A program made the position numbers and the translations under genes. Source: Merluccius polli (lineage: Eukaryota; Chordata; Actinopteri; Gadiformes; Merlucciidae). Taken from it: 64,000 nt of DNA. The notes below the pieces were generated by a model, which saw only the letters and a program-made list of their open reading frames with translations, was not told where the DNA came from and did not search any database. The stretch is taken from assembly GCA_030340625.1 (NCBI GenBank), contig JAOPHQ010006257.1, positions 679,001-743,000 on the forward strand, read 5' to 3'. Shown here piece after piece: positions 33,062 to 44,915 of this stretch. Every line of letters begins with the position of its first letter. Positions within the stretch are counted from its first letter, which is position 1.

Positions 33062-33429
33062 CAAGATTTCCTCTCAACGTGCACCGATGCCTCATCCATT
33101 TGGGCCTATGATCGCAACAGGAACATTAACGAGGGTGGCAAGCGGAGGTCTCGTTCGTTGTCGGGGCACTGGCGGAGGACGGGGTCAGAATCAGGACTAC
33201 TGCCGGACGTGGTGGCACACGCCATCATGACCTGCTAACTCCCGATGACAACGACACTGGGATTACAGATAGCTTTCCAACTGCCGGCCTATCCAGTCTA
33301 TCCAGCGTCAATGCGCCGGCGGTGAACGGTGGTAGTGAATCTACCCCAAACGCGGACAAAGTGCTGTTGGACAATAGCACAAATGGACCAAGATCATCGC
33401 TCTCTGTCAATGAATCCTCCTTGATAACA

Positions 33430-34480
33430 GATAGACAATTCATGGACATGGTCTTCGCAAGAACAGGTCTACATATTCTTCACCTCAACGTAAGAAGTCT
33501 TTTCAACAAACTTGATGAAATCAGGCTACTTTTCTGCAAAAGTAAGATCGCAGTGTTGAGTTTTTCTGAAACATGGCTAGATAGCTCCATAAGTGACTCT
33601 GAGATAGAAATTTAAAACTACACTGTTGTCAGAAAGGACAGAAACCGGAAAGGAGGCGGTGTCTGTGTTTACATTCGAGCAGACATAGGGTTTAATGTCA
33701 GACCAGAATTAGGCCATGCTGACGTAGAAGCCGTATGGCTTGACATTTTATTACCCAAATCCAAACCCATTTTGATATGAGCCTTTTACCGGCCACCGGA
33801 TCAACAAAACTTTTATGAACTACTGGAAGACACTTGTGCAAAATCTGTGGACTTAAAAAATCTGAGGTGATAATAATTGGTGATTTAAATACAGACATCT
33901 TGAAGAAAGATTCCTCAATATGTAAAGCCCTTTCTGCAACCTATTTGATTTACACCAGTTGATTACACGATTCACAAGGGTTTGTGCTGACACTCAAACC
34001 ATCATTGATTTAATACTTGTATCAGATCAATCCAAAATATTGAAAAGTGGAGTAATAGACTATGGCCTCAGTGATCATTCTATGATTTTCTGTACACGCA
34101 AAATCGAGAAAGTGCAGTTTAATTGCCATAATACAATTAAAGCCAGATCTCTGAAAAACTACAGCAAGGATGCTTTGTTTACACTGTTAAGGGATACAGA
34201 TTGGTCTCCAGTATTCAATTGTGCAGAGGTGGATAAAGCTTGGGTATACTTTAAATCATTGTTTCTAGCGGTTGACAATATTGCTCCAGTAAAAAACATC
34301 AGCATTAAAGTCAGAACAGAGCCCTGGATAAATGCTGACATTTTAAAAGCCATTAAGATAAGAAATTATCTTTTTATTCATTTAGGAAGAGTAAAGATGA
34401 GAATTTATTCATGGAGTATAAAAAACACAAAGGAATGGGGTAAACCGATTGATGAGGAAAGACAAGGTGGGATTTTTTAA
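33430..34480 (+). pseudogene. LINE AP endonuclease and linker, with stops
   Basis: ILHLNVRSLFNKLDEIRLLF and SFSETWLDSS give the endonuclease N-terminus (33460-33615). Stops at 33613, 33778 and 33867 interrupt it. 33959-34480 encodes LSDHSMIFCTRK, the catalytic Asp-His block, and the linker. Confidence 0.75.
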
Positions 34481-35035
34481 TGATAAAATAGCAGAAAATA
34501 TGAATGACCCAAGGAAGTTATGGAAGACCTTGAAGCTTTTAGGATACAGCAAAACAGTCAAGACTAAATCGTTTAACCTCAACCTAGATTTAAGGCACAG
34601 TTATCTGATAAATTAAAGGTGGCAAACAGTTTAATTATTTTACAACCATCGCCAACACACTGGTGAAAATGTTGCCCAATCAAGCAGGGCTCTATGGTGA
34701 CAATCATGTACAACAGTTTTATCAGCAGAAGGGAGTCCAGGCAGACACATTTTCCCTGATGTATCCTAGTATCCAATGATTCAATTTTTCAAAAGCTTAA
34801 CAGTCTAAATCCAAACAAAGCAACAGGTTTGGATAATATTCCCACAAAGTTCATTCAAGACGCTGCAGAAGTTATTGCTCCATGCATAACCCATATAACC
34901 AACTTGTCCATTGAACGAAGCACATTTCCAACCTAATTTAAAAGGGCGAGTGTAACCCCCTTATACAAAAAAGGAAGTAAATTAGAGTAGAGAAACTATC
35001 GCCCTGTATCCATATTATGTTGCCTCTCAAAAATA

Positions 35036-36002
35036 ATGGAAAGGGTTGTTTATGAGCAGATAGAAAACTACTTATCTTCACATAATCTTCTTTATGAATT
35101 TCAATCTGGTTTTAGAAAGTCACACTCTACCGATACTTGTCTGCTTTACTTGACGGATCACATCAAGAAAGAAGTGGATGAAGGAACATATTGTGGTATG
35201 GTTATGTTAGATCTTCAAAAAGCTTTTGACACAGTTAACCACACTATTCTGTTAGCTAAACTCAGGGCCTTGGGTTTCAACAATACATCACTTCAGTGGT
35301 TTCAGTCCTATTTGGAAGGCAGAGAACAAGTAGTGGATGTAAATGGGATTATATCTAACCCACTCCCACTGTCATGTGGTGTCCCTCAAGGAAGCATCCT
35401 AGGGCCTCTATTTTTTCTGCTTTATATCAATGACATGGAGTCAGCTTGTACCTGCAACCTCTATCTTTATGCAGATGATTCAGCCCTCTTAGTCTCTCAT
35501 CAAGATAAAGCTGTGGTGGAGAGTTTACTAAGTTCAGAACTTCAGAAGGTCAGTACATGGCTGTCTGAAAACAAGCTGTCCCTCCATTTAGGTAAAACTG
35601 AATCAATACTCTTTGGATCAAATTCAAAATTGAGGAAGTCACCTGGATTCAAGGTGGTAGTGGGTGAATCTGAGATCACAGCCAAAGAAACTGTGACATA
35701 CTTAGGTTGCATTCTTGACAATACATTAACTGGGGAGGGTATGGCTGTGAAGGTTATTCCCAAAATAAATCAGAGAATACAATTTCTGGCTAGAATATCC
35801 CACCTAATTGATAGGAAAGCTCTGGAGATACTGGCTGGGACCCTAGTACAAGGCCACTTTGATTATGCCTGCGCTTCATGGTTTACAAACCTCCCTAAAA
35901 TCCTCAAAAAGAAGTTACAAACATCTCAAAATAAACTAGTAAGGCTGATCCTTAAGCTACAACCTCTCACTCATCTCACTCCTGCTCATTTTAGTAGCCG
36001 CA
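35036..36002 (+). pseudogene. LINE reverse transcriptase, interrupted
   Basis: Motifs EFQSGFRKSHSTDTCLLYL, MLDLQKAFDTVNHTILL, SCGVPQGSILGPLFF and LYADDSALL (catalytic YADD). A thumb region follows and ends where LINE-B begins. The C-terminal part lies at 39576-39878 (SFLYSAAVLWNALPASMK). Confidence 0.85.
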
Positions 36003-36201
36003 AGGCAAGGCAGCTTTATTTATATAGCGCATTTCATACACAATGGCAACTCAATGCGCTTTACATAAAACAGTAAGAATTGAAATAAAAATAATAAAAA
36101 TAAACAAAAAATAAAAACAACTACAGAAGCATAAAATAATGATTTAAAAGGACATAATAGAAAGAGAAATAAATAAAATACTATAATAGAGCAGAATGAG
36201 C

Positions 36202-37862
36202 TCAATCATAAGCACAGGAGAAGAGAAGTGTTTTAAACCTGGATTTAAAAATGTTCACAGTCGGGGCTGATTTCAGTTCAGCTGGTAGTTTGTTCCAGTT
36301 TTGTGCAGCATAACAGCTAAACGCTGCTTCACCATGTTTAGTTTGAACTCTGGGCTTCACTATCTGACCTGAGTCAGTAGATCTCAGAGCCCTACTGGGT
36401 TTGTATTCTACTAAGATGTCATTCATGTATTCTGGACCAAAACCATTCAGTGATTTGTAGACCAGCAGAACTTTAAAATCTATTCTATAGCTGACTGGGA
36501 GCCAGTGTAAAGACTTTAGAACTGGAGTAATGTGCTCTGATCTCTTTGTTCTGGTTAAAACTCGAGCTGCAGCATTCTGAATGAGCTGCAGCTGTTTAAT
36601 GCTTTTTTGTGGGAGTCCAGTCAGAAGACTGTTACAGTAGTCGAGTCTACTGGAGATGAAAGCATGAATCAACTTCTCCTGGTCTGTTTGAGACATAAAA
36701 CCCTTCATTCTGGATATGTTCTTAAGATGATAGAAGGCTGTTATGGTGATGGATTTGATATGACTGCTGAAGGTCAAATCTGAGTCTATCAGCACGCCAA
36801 GGTTTCTGACTTGGTCCCTAGTTTTTAGAGAGAGTGACTCGAGATGTTTACTGACGGCAATCCTCTTCTCTTTATTGCCAAAAACAATTACCTCAGTTTT
36901 GTCCTGATTTAATTGAAGGACATTTTGGTTCATCCAATTTGTTACTTGCTCTAAACAGTGACACAATGACTGTATTGGACTGTAGTCATCTGAGGACAGT
37001 GCTATGTATATCTGCGTGTCATCTGCATAACTGTGATAGTCTACATTAGAGTTCTGCAGAACTTGACCCAAAGGCAGCATATATAGACTGAACAGAAGGG
37101 GTCCAAGAACTGACCCCTGAGGAACTCCACATGTCATAGCCATTCGATTGGATTCACAAAATAACTCCGCTCTTCCAAGTAGGACCCGAACCATTCTAGG
37201 ACTGTTCCGAGTCCTGCCCAAGTTTCCAACCTGTTCAACAATATACTGTGATCCACAGTGTCAAATGCAGCACTGAGATCCAACAGGACCAGAACTGACA
37301 CCTTGCCTGAGTCAGTGTTTAACCTAATATCATTTAACACTCTAATAAGAGCTGTTTCTGTACTGTGGTGAGGTCGGAAGCCTGATTGAAATTTGTCAAA
37401 AAGGCCACTGGAATTCAAGAAATTGGTGAGTTGATTAAAAACCACTTTCTCAACGATCTTGGCTATAAAAGGAAGATTTGAGATAGGTCTGTAGTTGGTT
37501 AACATGGAAGCATCCAGCATTCTCTTTTTTAAGAGTGGCTTAATGGCAGCTACTTTAAGGGATTTAGGAAACGTGCCCGATTGAAGTGAGCTATTTAGTA
37601 TTTGTCGCAAATCTATTTGGACAGAGTTCACAATAGTTTTTAAAAAGTCTGATGGCATTGTGTCAAGACAGCATGTTGATGGTTTTAGATGCTGAACTGT
37701 TTCCTCTATGTTTTTTTGGTCAACTGTATTAAATTCTGACATCGCAGTTGAGTTATTCCTGGGAGGTCTTAGGGATTGCGTTATTTTATTGTTTTGTTGA
37801 TTTGTGTTAATGTTTAACCTTATGGACTGGATTTTTTTCACTGAAAAAGCAAGCAAATTCAT
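36202..37862 (-). pseudogene. LINE reverse transcriptase, one frameshift
   Basis: 37862-37134 carries NYRPISNLPFIAKIVEK, FQSGFRPHHSTETALI and LLDLSAAFDTVDHSILL. 37221-36202 carries CGVPQGSVLGPLLFSLYM and YADDTQIYI. The frames overlap at 37134-37221, so one indel separates them. Confidence 0.87.
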
Positions 37863-38308
37863 TGCATTTTGCTGTGGAAAGGAGTTCTGGAGCTATCTGT
37901 TTAGGGGGGTTTGTCAGCTTGTCAACCATAGCAAATAGAGTGAGAGTGTTGTTGATGTTCTTATTAATAATTTCAGAAAAGTGTCGCTGTCTAGTCTCTT
38001 GAGAGAATGAAGGGCTGGATGGGGTCCTGGTGGGTGAAAGTTGGGAGTCTCCTGGTGGGGCTGGGGGAGACTCCTCATGTTGGGCTGTTGGGGCTGGGGG
38101 AAACTCCTCGTGTTGGGGTAAGGATGATGACGTTAAAGCCTCTCTCTCGGTGTGCTGTCCTTCATGGTCACTCCTTATCTCAGGCGGTAGCAGTTTTTCT
38201 CCAGAAGGCTGTCTTATCTGTTGTTTTGGATTGTCTCACCTCTTGTCCTTGGCAGGGGCTGCTGGTGACTGACGCAAAAAATCAAAAATGTTGTAGCTTA
38301 ACAGCTTG

Positions 38309-39282
38309 TCATGACTTGTTAAGGCAAAATCCATCTGCCTCAAAGAGGTGTCTGCGTTCCCAAAAAATGTTGAAATTGTCAATAAAATTCACTGATTGAG
38401 CAGCACACGTATCTTTGAGCCATCTGTTTAGCATCAACAGCCTGATGAATCTCTCGGCTCCTCTGCGAACTGTTGGTAGAGGTCCACTGATAAACACCTC
38501 AGTATTCAGACATCGAACTTTGTTCAGCAGATCATTAAAATCCCGTTTCAATACCTCTGATTGTTGCTTGACAACATCAAGTGCTCCTGTGTGAATGACG
38601 AGAGATTTCACTGTCGGATGCTCAGCAGTGATTTCCAGAATTTTCTCTGAGATATCGGACACCATATCATTGGTAAAACAAAGTACTTTGGTGTTTTTGC
38701 TGAAAAAGTGTTTTGTCTTATTCACAGCTCCGTCACCCACTATCAGCGTTTGAGGCCCAGTGGTTAGCTCTTTCTGCAGCCTTTTAGTATATGATTTAGC
38801 CTCATACCTTTCTCCGGTGCTGGAGGATGACCTTTTGGGGAGTCAGGGTCTTGTAAAAGTGGAGCAAATCTGTTCTCTAGTAGAATCCCTGTGTCTTTGG
38901 TCGGTTTGCTCTTACTTTTTGTTTTAGCCACATTCCACAGCTGTTTTCTCCTTGGTACTGGGGTTGAAGAGACCCTCCTGTGTGACGGCAGTGCAGGCCA
39001 CTCAGTATCATCACGAGTCTCCAGGTGCTGGGTTCTGCCTGTTACCCGTCTTCCCATATCTGAGGGAAGCGATTTATCTTTCCATGAATTATGCTTTGGC
39101 TTTGCACAAAGCATTTGTCTGTTAGCCTGCTCCTTTCCACTGATTTGGGTCATCGGTAGAGTGGTTTCATTCCCATATTGACCATTTACCTCCACGTTGA
39201 CTTCGAGTCGCAGAATTTTCGTCTCCAGTACTGCTATCTTCTGGAGAAGTTTGTAGTAGTCATCCGTGGAAAAGGGAGGCAT
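38309..39282 (-). pseudogene. LINE ORF1: coiled coil and degenerate esterase
   Basis: 39282-38764 starts MPPFSTDDYYKLLQKIAVLE, a coiled coil. 38740-38309 keeps the esterase fold (FISGPLPTVRRGAERF, NFIDNFNIFW), but the Ser block reads GDGAVN instead of GDS, the Asn block is lost (HTGALDV), and the Asp-His block reads DGFCLN. It would be catalytically dead. Confidence 0.75.
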
Positions 39283-40199
39283 CTTGTTGCTAATTAGCTT
39301 AGCTTAGCTGAGCTCCACAAACCTAGTCAGTATAGTGCAGGCTTATGCTGCTGATCGGCCACACTCACTAAGTAAAAAGGGTTTAAATAATAGTGGTAGC
39401 CTTCAGATACTTTCATAAATTAAGCTCCCAGTGATTTAGAAGTATCCAGGACCCGCTTTCCATAAATTTTGTAGCAAAAGGACAGGATTACAATGGGAAA
39501 AAAAAGAAAAGTAAGAAAGTAAGAGCGGAGAGCGAAGAGCGAAGCGTCTACTAGCGTCTACTCAAGGTTAAGTGGTTGAAAGTAGAGGATACAGTAAACT
39601 ATATACAACTGTGTATGGTGCATAGAATTATTAAAAATGAGGTACCTAAATATTTATGCAATTATTTCTCTAGGATACTAAACACACATAGCTACTCCAC
39701 AAGGAAAAGTGCCACAGATCTGGTGTTGTTCAGATTTAGAAGTTGTATGGGAAAGGGTTCTTTTTTATATTCAGCTGCAGTTTTATGGAATGCATTACCT
39801 GCTAGTATGAAGACAATTTTTTCTCTTGTCAGTTTTAAAACAGCCTTAAAGAAATGGTTGAGCAGCAGACAGTCATAGGGATATTTATTATGCTGTCTCT
39901 TTTATATAGATTGTTATGAAATGTATATTTATATGAATTTTGAATGTGTGATTGGAATGTCATATTTTATGAATTGTGAAAGTGTGATTGGAATGTCATT
40001 TTTTACTTTGTTCCCATACTGTCATGTACGTTACATTTAACACACACACTACACCTATCAACATGCTTACACTACAAAGGGCCCACAATGGAAATAAGCA
40101 CATGGGCTTTTTTGTGTCATCCTTTTGACCTGATGTACATTTGTACGCTTACCTTTGTACATGTGTCAATAAAGAATTTAAATCAATCAATCAATCAAG

Positions 40200-41035
40200 G
40201 GCCGTAGTGTCCTGCTCTGCCTGCTTCCGGGTCGGAGCACAGATCAGCCAGTCGTCTTAATAAGCATGCACCTCGTGAAGATCCAAGGGGCTAGGGAAAG
40301 ACCAAACGGGAGCGCCCTGAACTGATAGGCCCTGCCTTTGAATGCAAAGCGCAGGTACTGTCTGTGATGTTGTGCAATTGGAACATGAAAATATGCATCC
40401 TTCAAATCGATGGACGTGAACCAACTCTGCCATGTCATGGCTTGGAGCACATGTGCTGTACTTGTGGAAGGGCAACACTTTCAGAAATGTGTTCAGCCCT
40501 CGTAAGTCCAATATAGGGCAAAACCCACCTTTTTTCGGGATCAAAAAATACACTGAGTAGAACCTACCTTGCTGTGTCTGCAGATCTACTCCTTCAATGG
40601 CACCCTTCTCCAGGAGGGTGGATAGTTCCTGACACTTTGTGTTGCATTGCTGATTTTGGTAAGATTGTACCCTTGGGAAAGCGTGGCCACTACCCACGGG
40701 TCTGAAGCGCAGCTTTCCCAGCAGCTGAGGGGCTGATGGGAGAAGTGTCTGACAGCCAGCCCCGGGCCCTCAGGACCTGCTCCTCTGGCCCTTCGGGGCC
40801 CTGGGGGGGGGGCGATACCCAGACCTCTGACCCCTCTGCGCCTGAGGCGCCCGCCACGGTGATCGGGTCGCTCAAAGGATTCCAAGGTCTTTGGGTAGCC
40901 ATCAGGATGAGCTGGCATCCGAGGGCGACTGGTGCCATAACCCTGTGGAGGCCGCTGTCTCAGTAGGGGAGTAGGTCCACGAAGGCCAGAGGATTGCAGG
41001 GACTGGGACAGGGCTAATATTAGGTGTGAAAAAGA
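40200..41035 (-). pseudogene. DIRS RT N-terminal part and gag end
   Basis: 40697-40257 and 40450-40244 encode YSVYFLIPKKGGFCPILDLR and WFTSIDLKDAYFHVPI, typical DIRS RT motifs in two frames. 41035-40690 is a Pro/Arg-rich stretch expected at the end of gag. Continues at 32544 after the LINE insertion. Confidence 0.75.
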
Positions 41036-41557
41036 GTTACGGCCCATGCGTACCGCTGTATGTTTTTTTGTTTGTTTGTTTGTTTCATTTATTGTCCACA
41101 ATGTGGAAATTTGTCTTTGGTCTCATAAAAACAACAAGCAGGACGGCAACAACAACAACACTTACACACAAACAACTTCAGGGCAAAAAGCAGGACAGCA
41201 ATGGCAGTTACATTAAGAACGCATCAATGGGACATGGTGTTCAGTTCTCCAATGGCACTCGGGATGAAGGAATTTTTAAAAATATTACAATTTGCCCTTG
41301 GTACTTTGTATCGTCTACCAGAGGGAAGAAGTTCAAACTCCCTATTAAGTGGATGAGAGGGATCATTAGCTATTTTGACAGCTTTTTTCCTAAGCACATC
41401 CTTATACACACAACTTAATTGTTTCTGTCTTATACCTATGATTTTTGAGGCTATGTTTACTATTCTCTGCAGCTTGCTTCTTCCTTTTATGTTTAGATTA
41501 CCGTACCACATTGCCATGTTAAAAGTTAAGATACCCTCTATCAGGTTCTTATAAACT

Positions 41558-44500
41558 CCATCCATCCATCCATTTTCTTCCGCTTATCCGGGGTCGGGTG
41601 GCGGGGGCAGCAGCCTAAGCAGGGAAGCCCAGACTTCCCTTTCCCCAGCTACTTCGGCCAGCTCTTCCTGGGGGATCCCGAGGCGTTCCCAGGCCAGCCG
41701 AGAGACATAGTCTCTCCAGCGTGTCCTGGGTCTTCCCCGGGGTCTCCTACCAGTGGGACGTGCCCTGAACACCTCACCAGGGAGGCGTCCGGGAGGCATC
41801 CTAACTAGATGCCCGAGCCACCTCATCTGGCTCCTCTCAACGCGGAGGAGTAGCGGGTCTACTCCGAGCTCCTCCCGGATGACCGAGCTTCTCACCCTAT
41901 CTCTAAGGGAGAGCCCAGCCACCCTGCGGAGGAAGCTCATTTCGGCCGCTTGTACTCGCGATCTCGTTCTTTCGGTCATTACCCAAAGCTCATGACCATA
42001 GGTGAGGGCAGGAACGTAGATCGACTGGTAAATCGAGAGCTTTGCCTTTCGGCTCAGCTCCCTCTTCACCACGACGGATCCGTGCAGAGTCCGCATTACT
42101 GCAGACGCCGCACCGATCCGCCTGTCGATCTCCCGCTCCATCCTCCCCTCACTCGTGAACAAGACCCCGAGGTACTTGAACTCCTCCACTTGGGGCAGGA
42201 TCTCATCCCCGACCCGGAGGGTGCACTCCACCCTTTTCCGGTTGAGGACCATGGACTCGGACTTGGAGGTGCTGATTCTCATCCCGACCGCTTCACACTC
42301 GGCTGCGAACCTGTCCAGCGAGAGTTGGAGGTCACGGTCTGATGAAGCCATCAGGACCACATCATCCGCAAAAAGCAGAGACCCAATCCTGAGGTCACCA
42401 AACCGGACCCCCTCAACGCCCTGGCTGTGCCTAGAAATCCTGTCCATAAAAATTATGAACAGGATCGGTGACAAAGGGCAGCCCTGGCGGAGTCCAACCC
42501 TCACTGGAAACAAGTCCGACTTATTACCGGCAATGCGGACCAAGCTCTGACACCGGTCATACAGGGAACGGACAGCCCGTATTAGGGGGTCCGATACCCC
42601 ATACTCCCGGAGAACCCCCCACAGGACTCCCCGAGGGACACGGTCGAATGCCTTCTCCAAGTCCACAAAGCACATGTGGACTGGTTGGGCAAACTCCCAT
42701 GCACCCTCAAGGATCCTGCAGAGGGTGTAGAGCTGGTCCACTGTTCCACGGCCTGGACGAAAACCACATTGCTCCTCCTGGATCCGAGGTTCGACTATCC
42801 GACGGACCCTCCTCTCCAGCACCCCTGAATAGACCTTACCAGGGAGGCTGAGGAGTGTGATCCCCCTATAGTTGGAACACACCCTCCGGTCCCCCTTCTT
42901 AAAAAGAGGGACCACCACCCCAGTCTGCCAATCCAGGGGCACTGCCCCCGATGTCCACGCGATGCTGCAGAGTCGTGTCAACCAAGACAGCCCCACAACA
43001 TCCAGGGCCTCAAGGAACTCCGGGCGGACCTCATCCACCCCCGGGGCCCTGCCACCGAGGAGCTTCCTGACCACCTCGGCAACCTCAGCCCCAGAGATAG
43101 GAGGGCCCACACCCGAGTCCCCAGGCCCTGCTTCCTTACCGGAAGGCGTGTCGGTGGGATTGAGGAGGTCTTCGAAGTATCCCTTCCACCGATCCACAAC
43201 GTCCCGAGTCGAGGTCAGCAGCGCACCGTCTCCACCATACACAGTGTTGACGATGCACTGCTTCCCCCTCCTGAGACGCCGGATGGTGGTCCAGAACCTC
43301 TTCGAAGCCGTCCGGAAGTCGTTCTCCATGGCCTCACCGAACTCCTCCCATGTCCGGGTTTTTGCCTCGGTAACCGCCACAGCTGCGCTCCGCTTGGCCT
43401 GCCGGTACCTGCCTGCTGCCTCCGGAGTCCCACAGGCCAAAAAGGTCCTATAGGACTCCTTCTTCAGTTTGACGGCATCCCTCACCGCCGGTGTCCACCA
43501 GCGGGTTCGGGGATTGCCGCCACGGCAGGCACCGACCACCTTGCGGCCACAGCTCTGGTCGGCCGCCTTAACAATGGAGGCGTGGAACATGGCCCACTCG
43601 GACTCAATGTCCCCCGCCTCCCCCGGTACATGGTCAAAGCTCTCCCGGAGGTGGGAGTTGAAGCTCTCTCTGACAGGAGACTCTGCCAGACGTTCCCAGC
43701 AGACCCTCACGATACGTTTGGGTCTGCCAGGTCTGACCGGCATTCTCCCCCACCATCGCAGCCAACTCACCACCAGGTGGTGATCAGTTGACAGCTCCGC
43801 CCCTCTCTTCGCCCGAGTGTCCAAGACATGGTCCGACGACACGACTACAAAGTCGATCATCGAACTGCGGCCTAGGGTGTCCTGGTGCCAAGTGCACATA
43901 TGGACACCCTTATGCTTGAACATGGTGTTCATTATGGACAATCTGTGACGAGCACAGAAGTCCAATAACTGAACACCACTCGGGTTCAGATCGGGGGGGC
44001 CGTTCCTCCCAATCACACCCCTCCAGGTCTCACTGTCGCTGCCAACGTGAGCGTTGAAGTCCCCCAGCAGAACGAGGGAATCCCCAGAGGGAGCACTTTC
44101 CAGCACCCCCTCCAAGGAGTCCAAAAAGGGTGGATACTCTGAACTGCTGTTTGGACCATAGGCACAAACAACAGTCAGGATCCGTCCCCCCACCCGAAGG
44201 CGGAGGGAGGCTACCCTCTCGTCTACCGGGGTAAACTCCAACATACTGGCACCAAGCCGGGGGGCAATAAGTATTGCCACCCCTGCCCGGCGCCTCTCAC
44301 CAGTGGCAACTCCAGAGTGGAAGAGAGTCCAACCCCTCTCGAGAAGACTGGTTCCAGAGCCCTTGCTATGCGTCGAGGTGAGGCCGACTATATCTAGCCG
44401 GAACTTCTCAACCTCGCGCACCAGCTCAGGCTCCTTCCCCACCAGAGAGGTGACGTTCCACGTCCCTAGAGCTAGCTTCTGCAGCCGAGGATCGGACCGC

Positions 44501-44915
44501 CAAGGTCCCCGCCTTCGGCCGCCGCCCAGCTCGCACTGCACCCGACCCCTTTGGCCCCTCCTGCTGGTGGTGAGCCGGCGGGAAGGGGGTCCCACGTCAT
44601 CCTTTCGGGCTGTGCCCGGCCGGGCCCCGTGGGTGTAGGCCCGGCCACCAGGCGCTCGCCGCCGAGCCCCACCCCCAGGCCTGGCTCCAGGGGGAGGCCC
44701 CGGTGAACCACGTCCGGGCGAGGGACACGTAGAACCATTTATTGTAGTCATCATAAGGGGTCTTCTGAGCTACCCTTTGTCTGGCCCCTCCCCCCGGACC
44801 TGTTTGCCATGGGTGACCCTACCAGGGGCATAAAAGCCCCCGACAACGGAGCTCCTGGGGGTCATTGGGACACGCAAACCCCTCCACCACGGTAAGGTAG
44901 TAGCTCAGGGAGGGG
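41558..44915 (-). mobile_element. RTE-clade LINE (Rex3-like), apparently full length, 3358 bp
   Basis: The minus strand runs from a 161-bp 5' leader through one open ORF to a short 3' UTR and (GATG)-type tail (seen as CCATCCATCCATCC at 41558). Exact 11-bp target duplication. GC-rich compared with its surroundings. The intact ORF and duplication indicate a recent insertion. Confidence 0.92.
41584..44754 (-). CDS. RTE endonuclease-reverse transcriptase, intact, 1056 aa
   Basis: Catalyses target-primed reverse transcription of its own RNA (family knowledge). N-terminal 90 residues are Arg/Pro/Gly-rich. AP endonuclease residues about 95-330: GTWNVTSL at 97 (catalytic Asn100), GDFNAHVG at 231 and STDHHLV at 322 (Asp324, His325). 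The usual metal-binding Glu block reads VGLTSTHSKG, with Thr where many members have E/Q-T. RT residues 560-860: GFRPGRGTVDQ, MCFVDLEKAFDRVPR, GLRQGCPLSPILF and LLFADDVVL (Asp797, Asp798). The C-terminus RGRPRTRWRDY is typical. No stops. The single ORF with 161-bp leader matches RTE organisation. Start at 44754 is the first ATG of the frame; ATG at 44751 is equally possible. Confidence 0.9.
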   Translation of the reverse strand: MMTTINGSTCPSPGRGSPGPPPGARPGGGARRRAPGGRAYTHGARPGTARKDDVGPPSRRLTTSRRGQRGRVQCELGGGRRRGPWRSDPRLQKLALGTWNVTSLVGKEPELVREVEKFRLDIVGLTSTHSKGSGTSLLERGWTLFHSGVATGERRRAGVAILIAPRLGASMLEFTPVDERVASLRLRVGGRILTVVCAYGPNSSSEYPPFLDSLEGVLESAPSGDSLVLLGDFNAHVGSDSETWRGVIGRNGPPDLNPSGVQLLDFCARHRLSIMNTMFKHKGVHMCTWHQDTLGRSSMIDFVVVSSDHVLDTRAKRGAELSTDHHLVVSWLRWWGRMPVRPGRPKRIVRVCWERLAESPVRESFNSHLRESFDHVPGEAGDIESEWAMFHASIVKAADQSCGRKVVGACRGGNPRTRWWTPAVRDAVKLKKESYRTFLACGTPEAAGRYRQAKRSAAVAVTEAKTRTWEEFGEAMENDFRTASKRFWTTIRRLRRGKQCIVNTVYGGDGALLTSTRDVVDRWKGYFEDLLNPTDTPSGKEAGPGDSGVGPPISGAEVAEVVRKLLGGRAPGVDEVRPEFLEALDVVGLSWLTRLCSIAWTSGAVPLDWQTGVVVPLFKKGDRRVCSNYRGITLLSLPGKVYSGVLERRVRRIVEPRIQEEQCGFRPGRGTVDQLYTLCRILEGAWEFAQPVHMCFVDLEKAFDRVPRGVLWGVLREYGVSDPLIRAVRSLYDRCQSLVRIAGNKSDLFPVRVGLRQGCPLSPILFIIFMDRISRHSQGVEGVRFGDLRIGSLLFADDVVLMASSDRDLQLSLDRFAAECEAVGMRISTSKSESMVLNRKRVECTLRVGDEILPQVEEFKYLGVLFTSEGRMEREIDRRIGAASAVMRTLHGSVVVKRELSRKAKLSIYQSIYVPALTYGHELWVMTERTRSRVQAAEMSFLRRVAGLSLRDRVRSSVIREELGVDPLLLRVERSQMRWLGHLVRMPPGRLPGEVFRARPTGRRPRGRPRTRWRDYVSRLAWERLGIPQEELAEVAGEREVWASLLRLLPPPPDPG

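Larger units (their letters stand above)
36003..39555 (-). mobile_element. CR1/L2-type LINE inside the previous LINE, endonuclease deleted
   Basis: The 3' tail at 36003 (CAGCTTTATTTATATAGCGC) matches the family of 5641-11449. On the minus strand: ORF1 coiled coil (39282-38764), esterase remnant (38740-38309), a Pro-rich linker, then directly the RT (37862-36202). The region that should encode the endonuclease, about 1 kb, is missing. Confidence 0.85.
32545..40199 (+). mobile_element. LINE (CR1/Jockey-related) with 2A-like motif, split by another LINE
   Basis: Parts 32545-36002 and 39556-40199. Order: short ORF with 2A-like motif, endonuclease (33450-34100), RT (34780-36000), RT C-terminus (39576-39878), 3' UTR with AATAAA and a (TCAA)n tail. 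The RT reading frame breaks at 36002 and resumes at about 39560, so the minus-strand LINE inserted here. The endonuclease part has several stops. 5' boundary is approximate. Confidence 0.8.

Noticed and set aside
41753..43783. Long plus-strand ORFs opposite the RTE gene
   Set aside because: Shadow frames of the GC-rich RTE ORF; no motifs.
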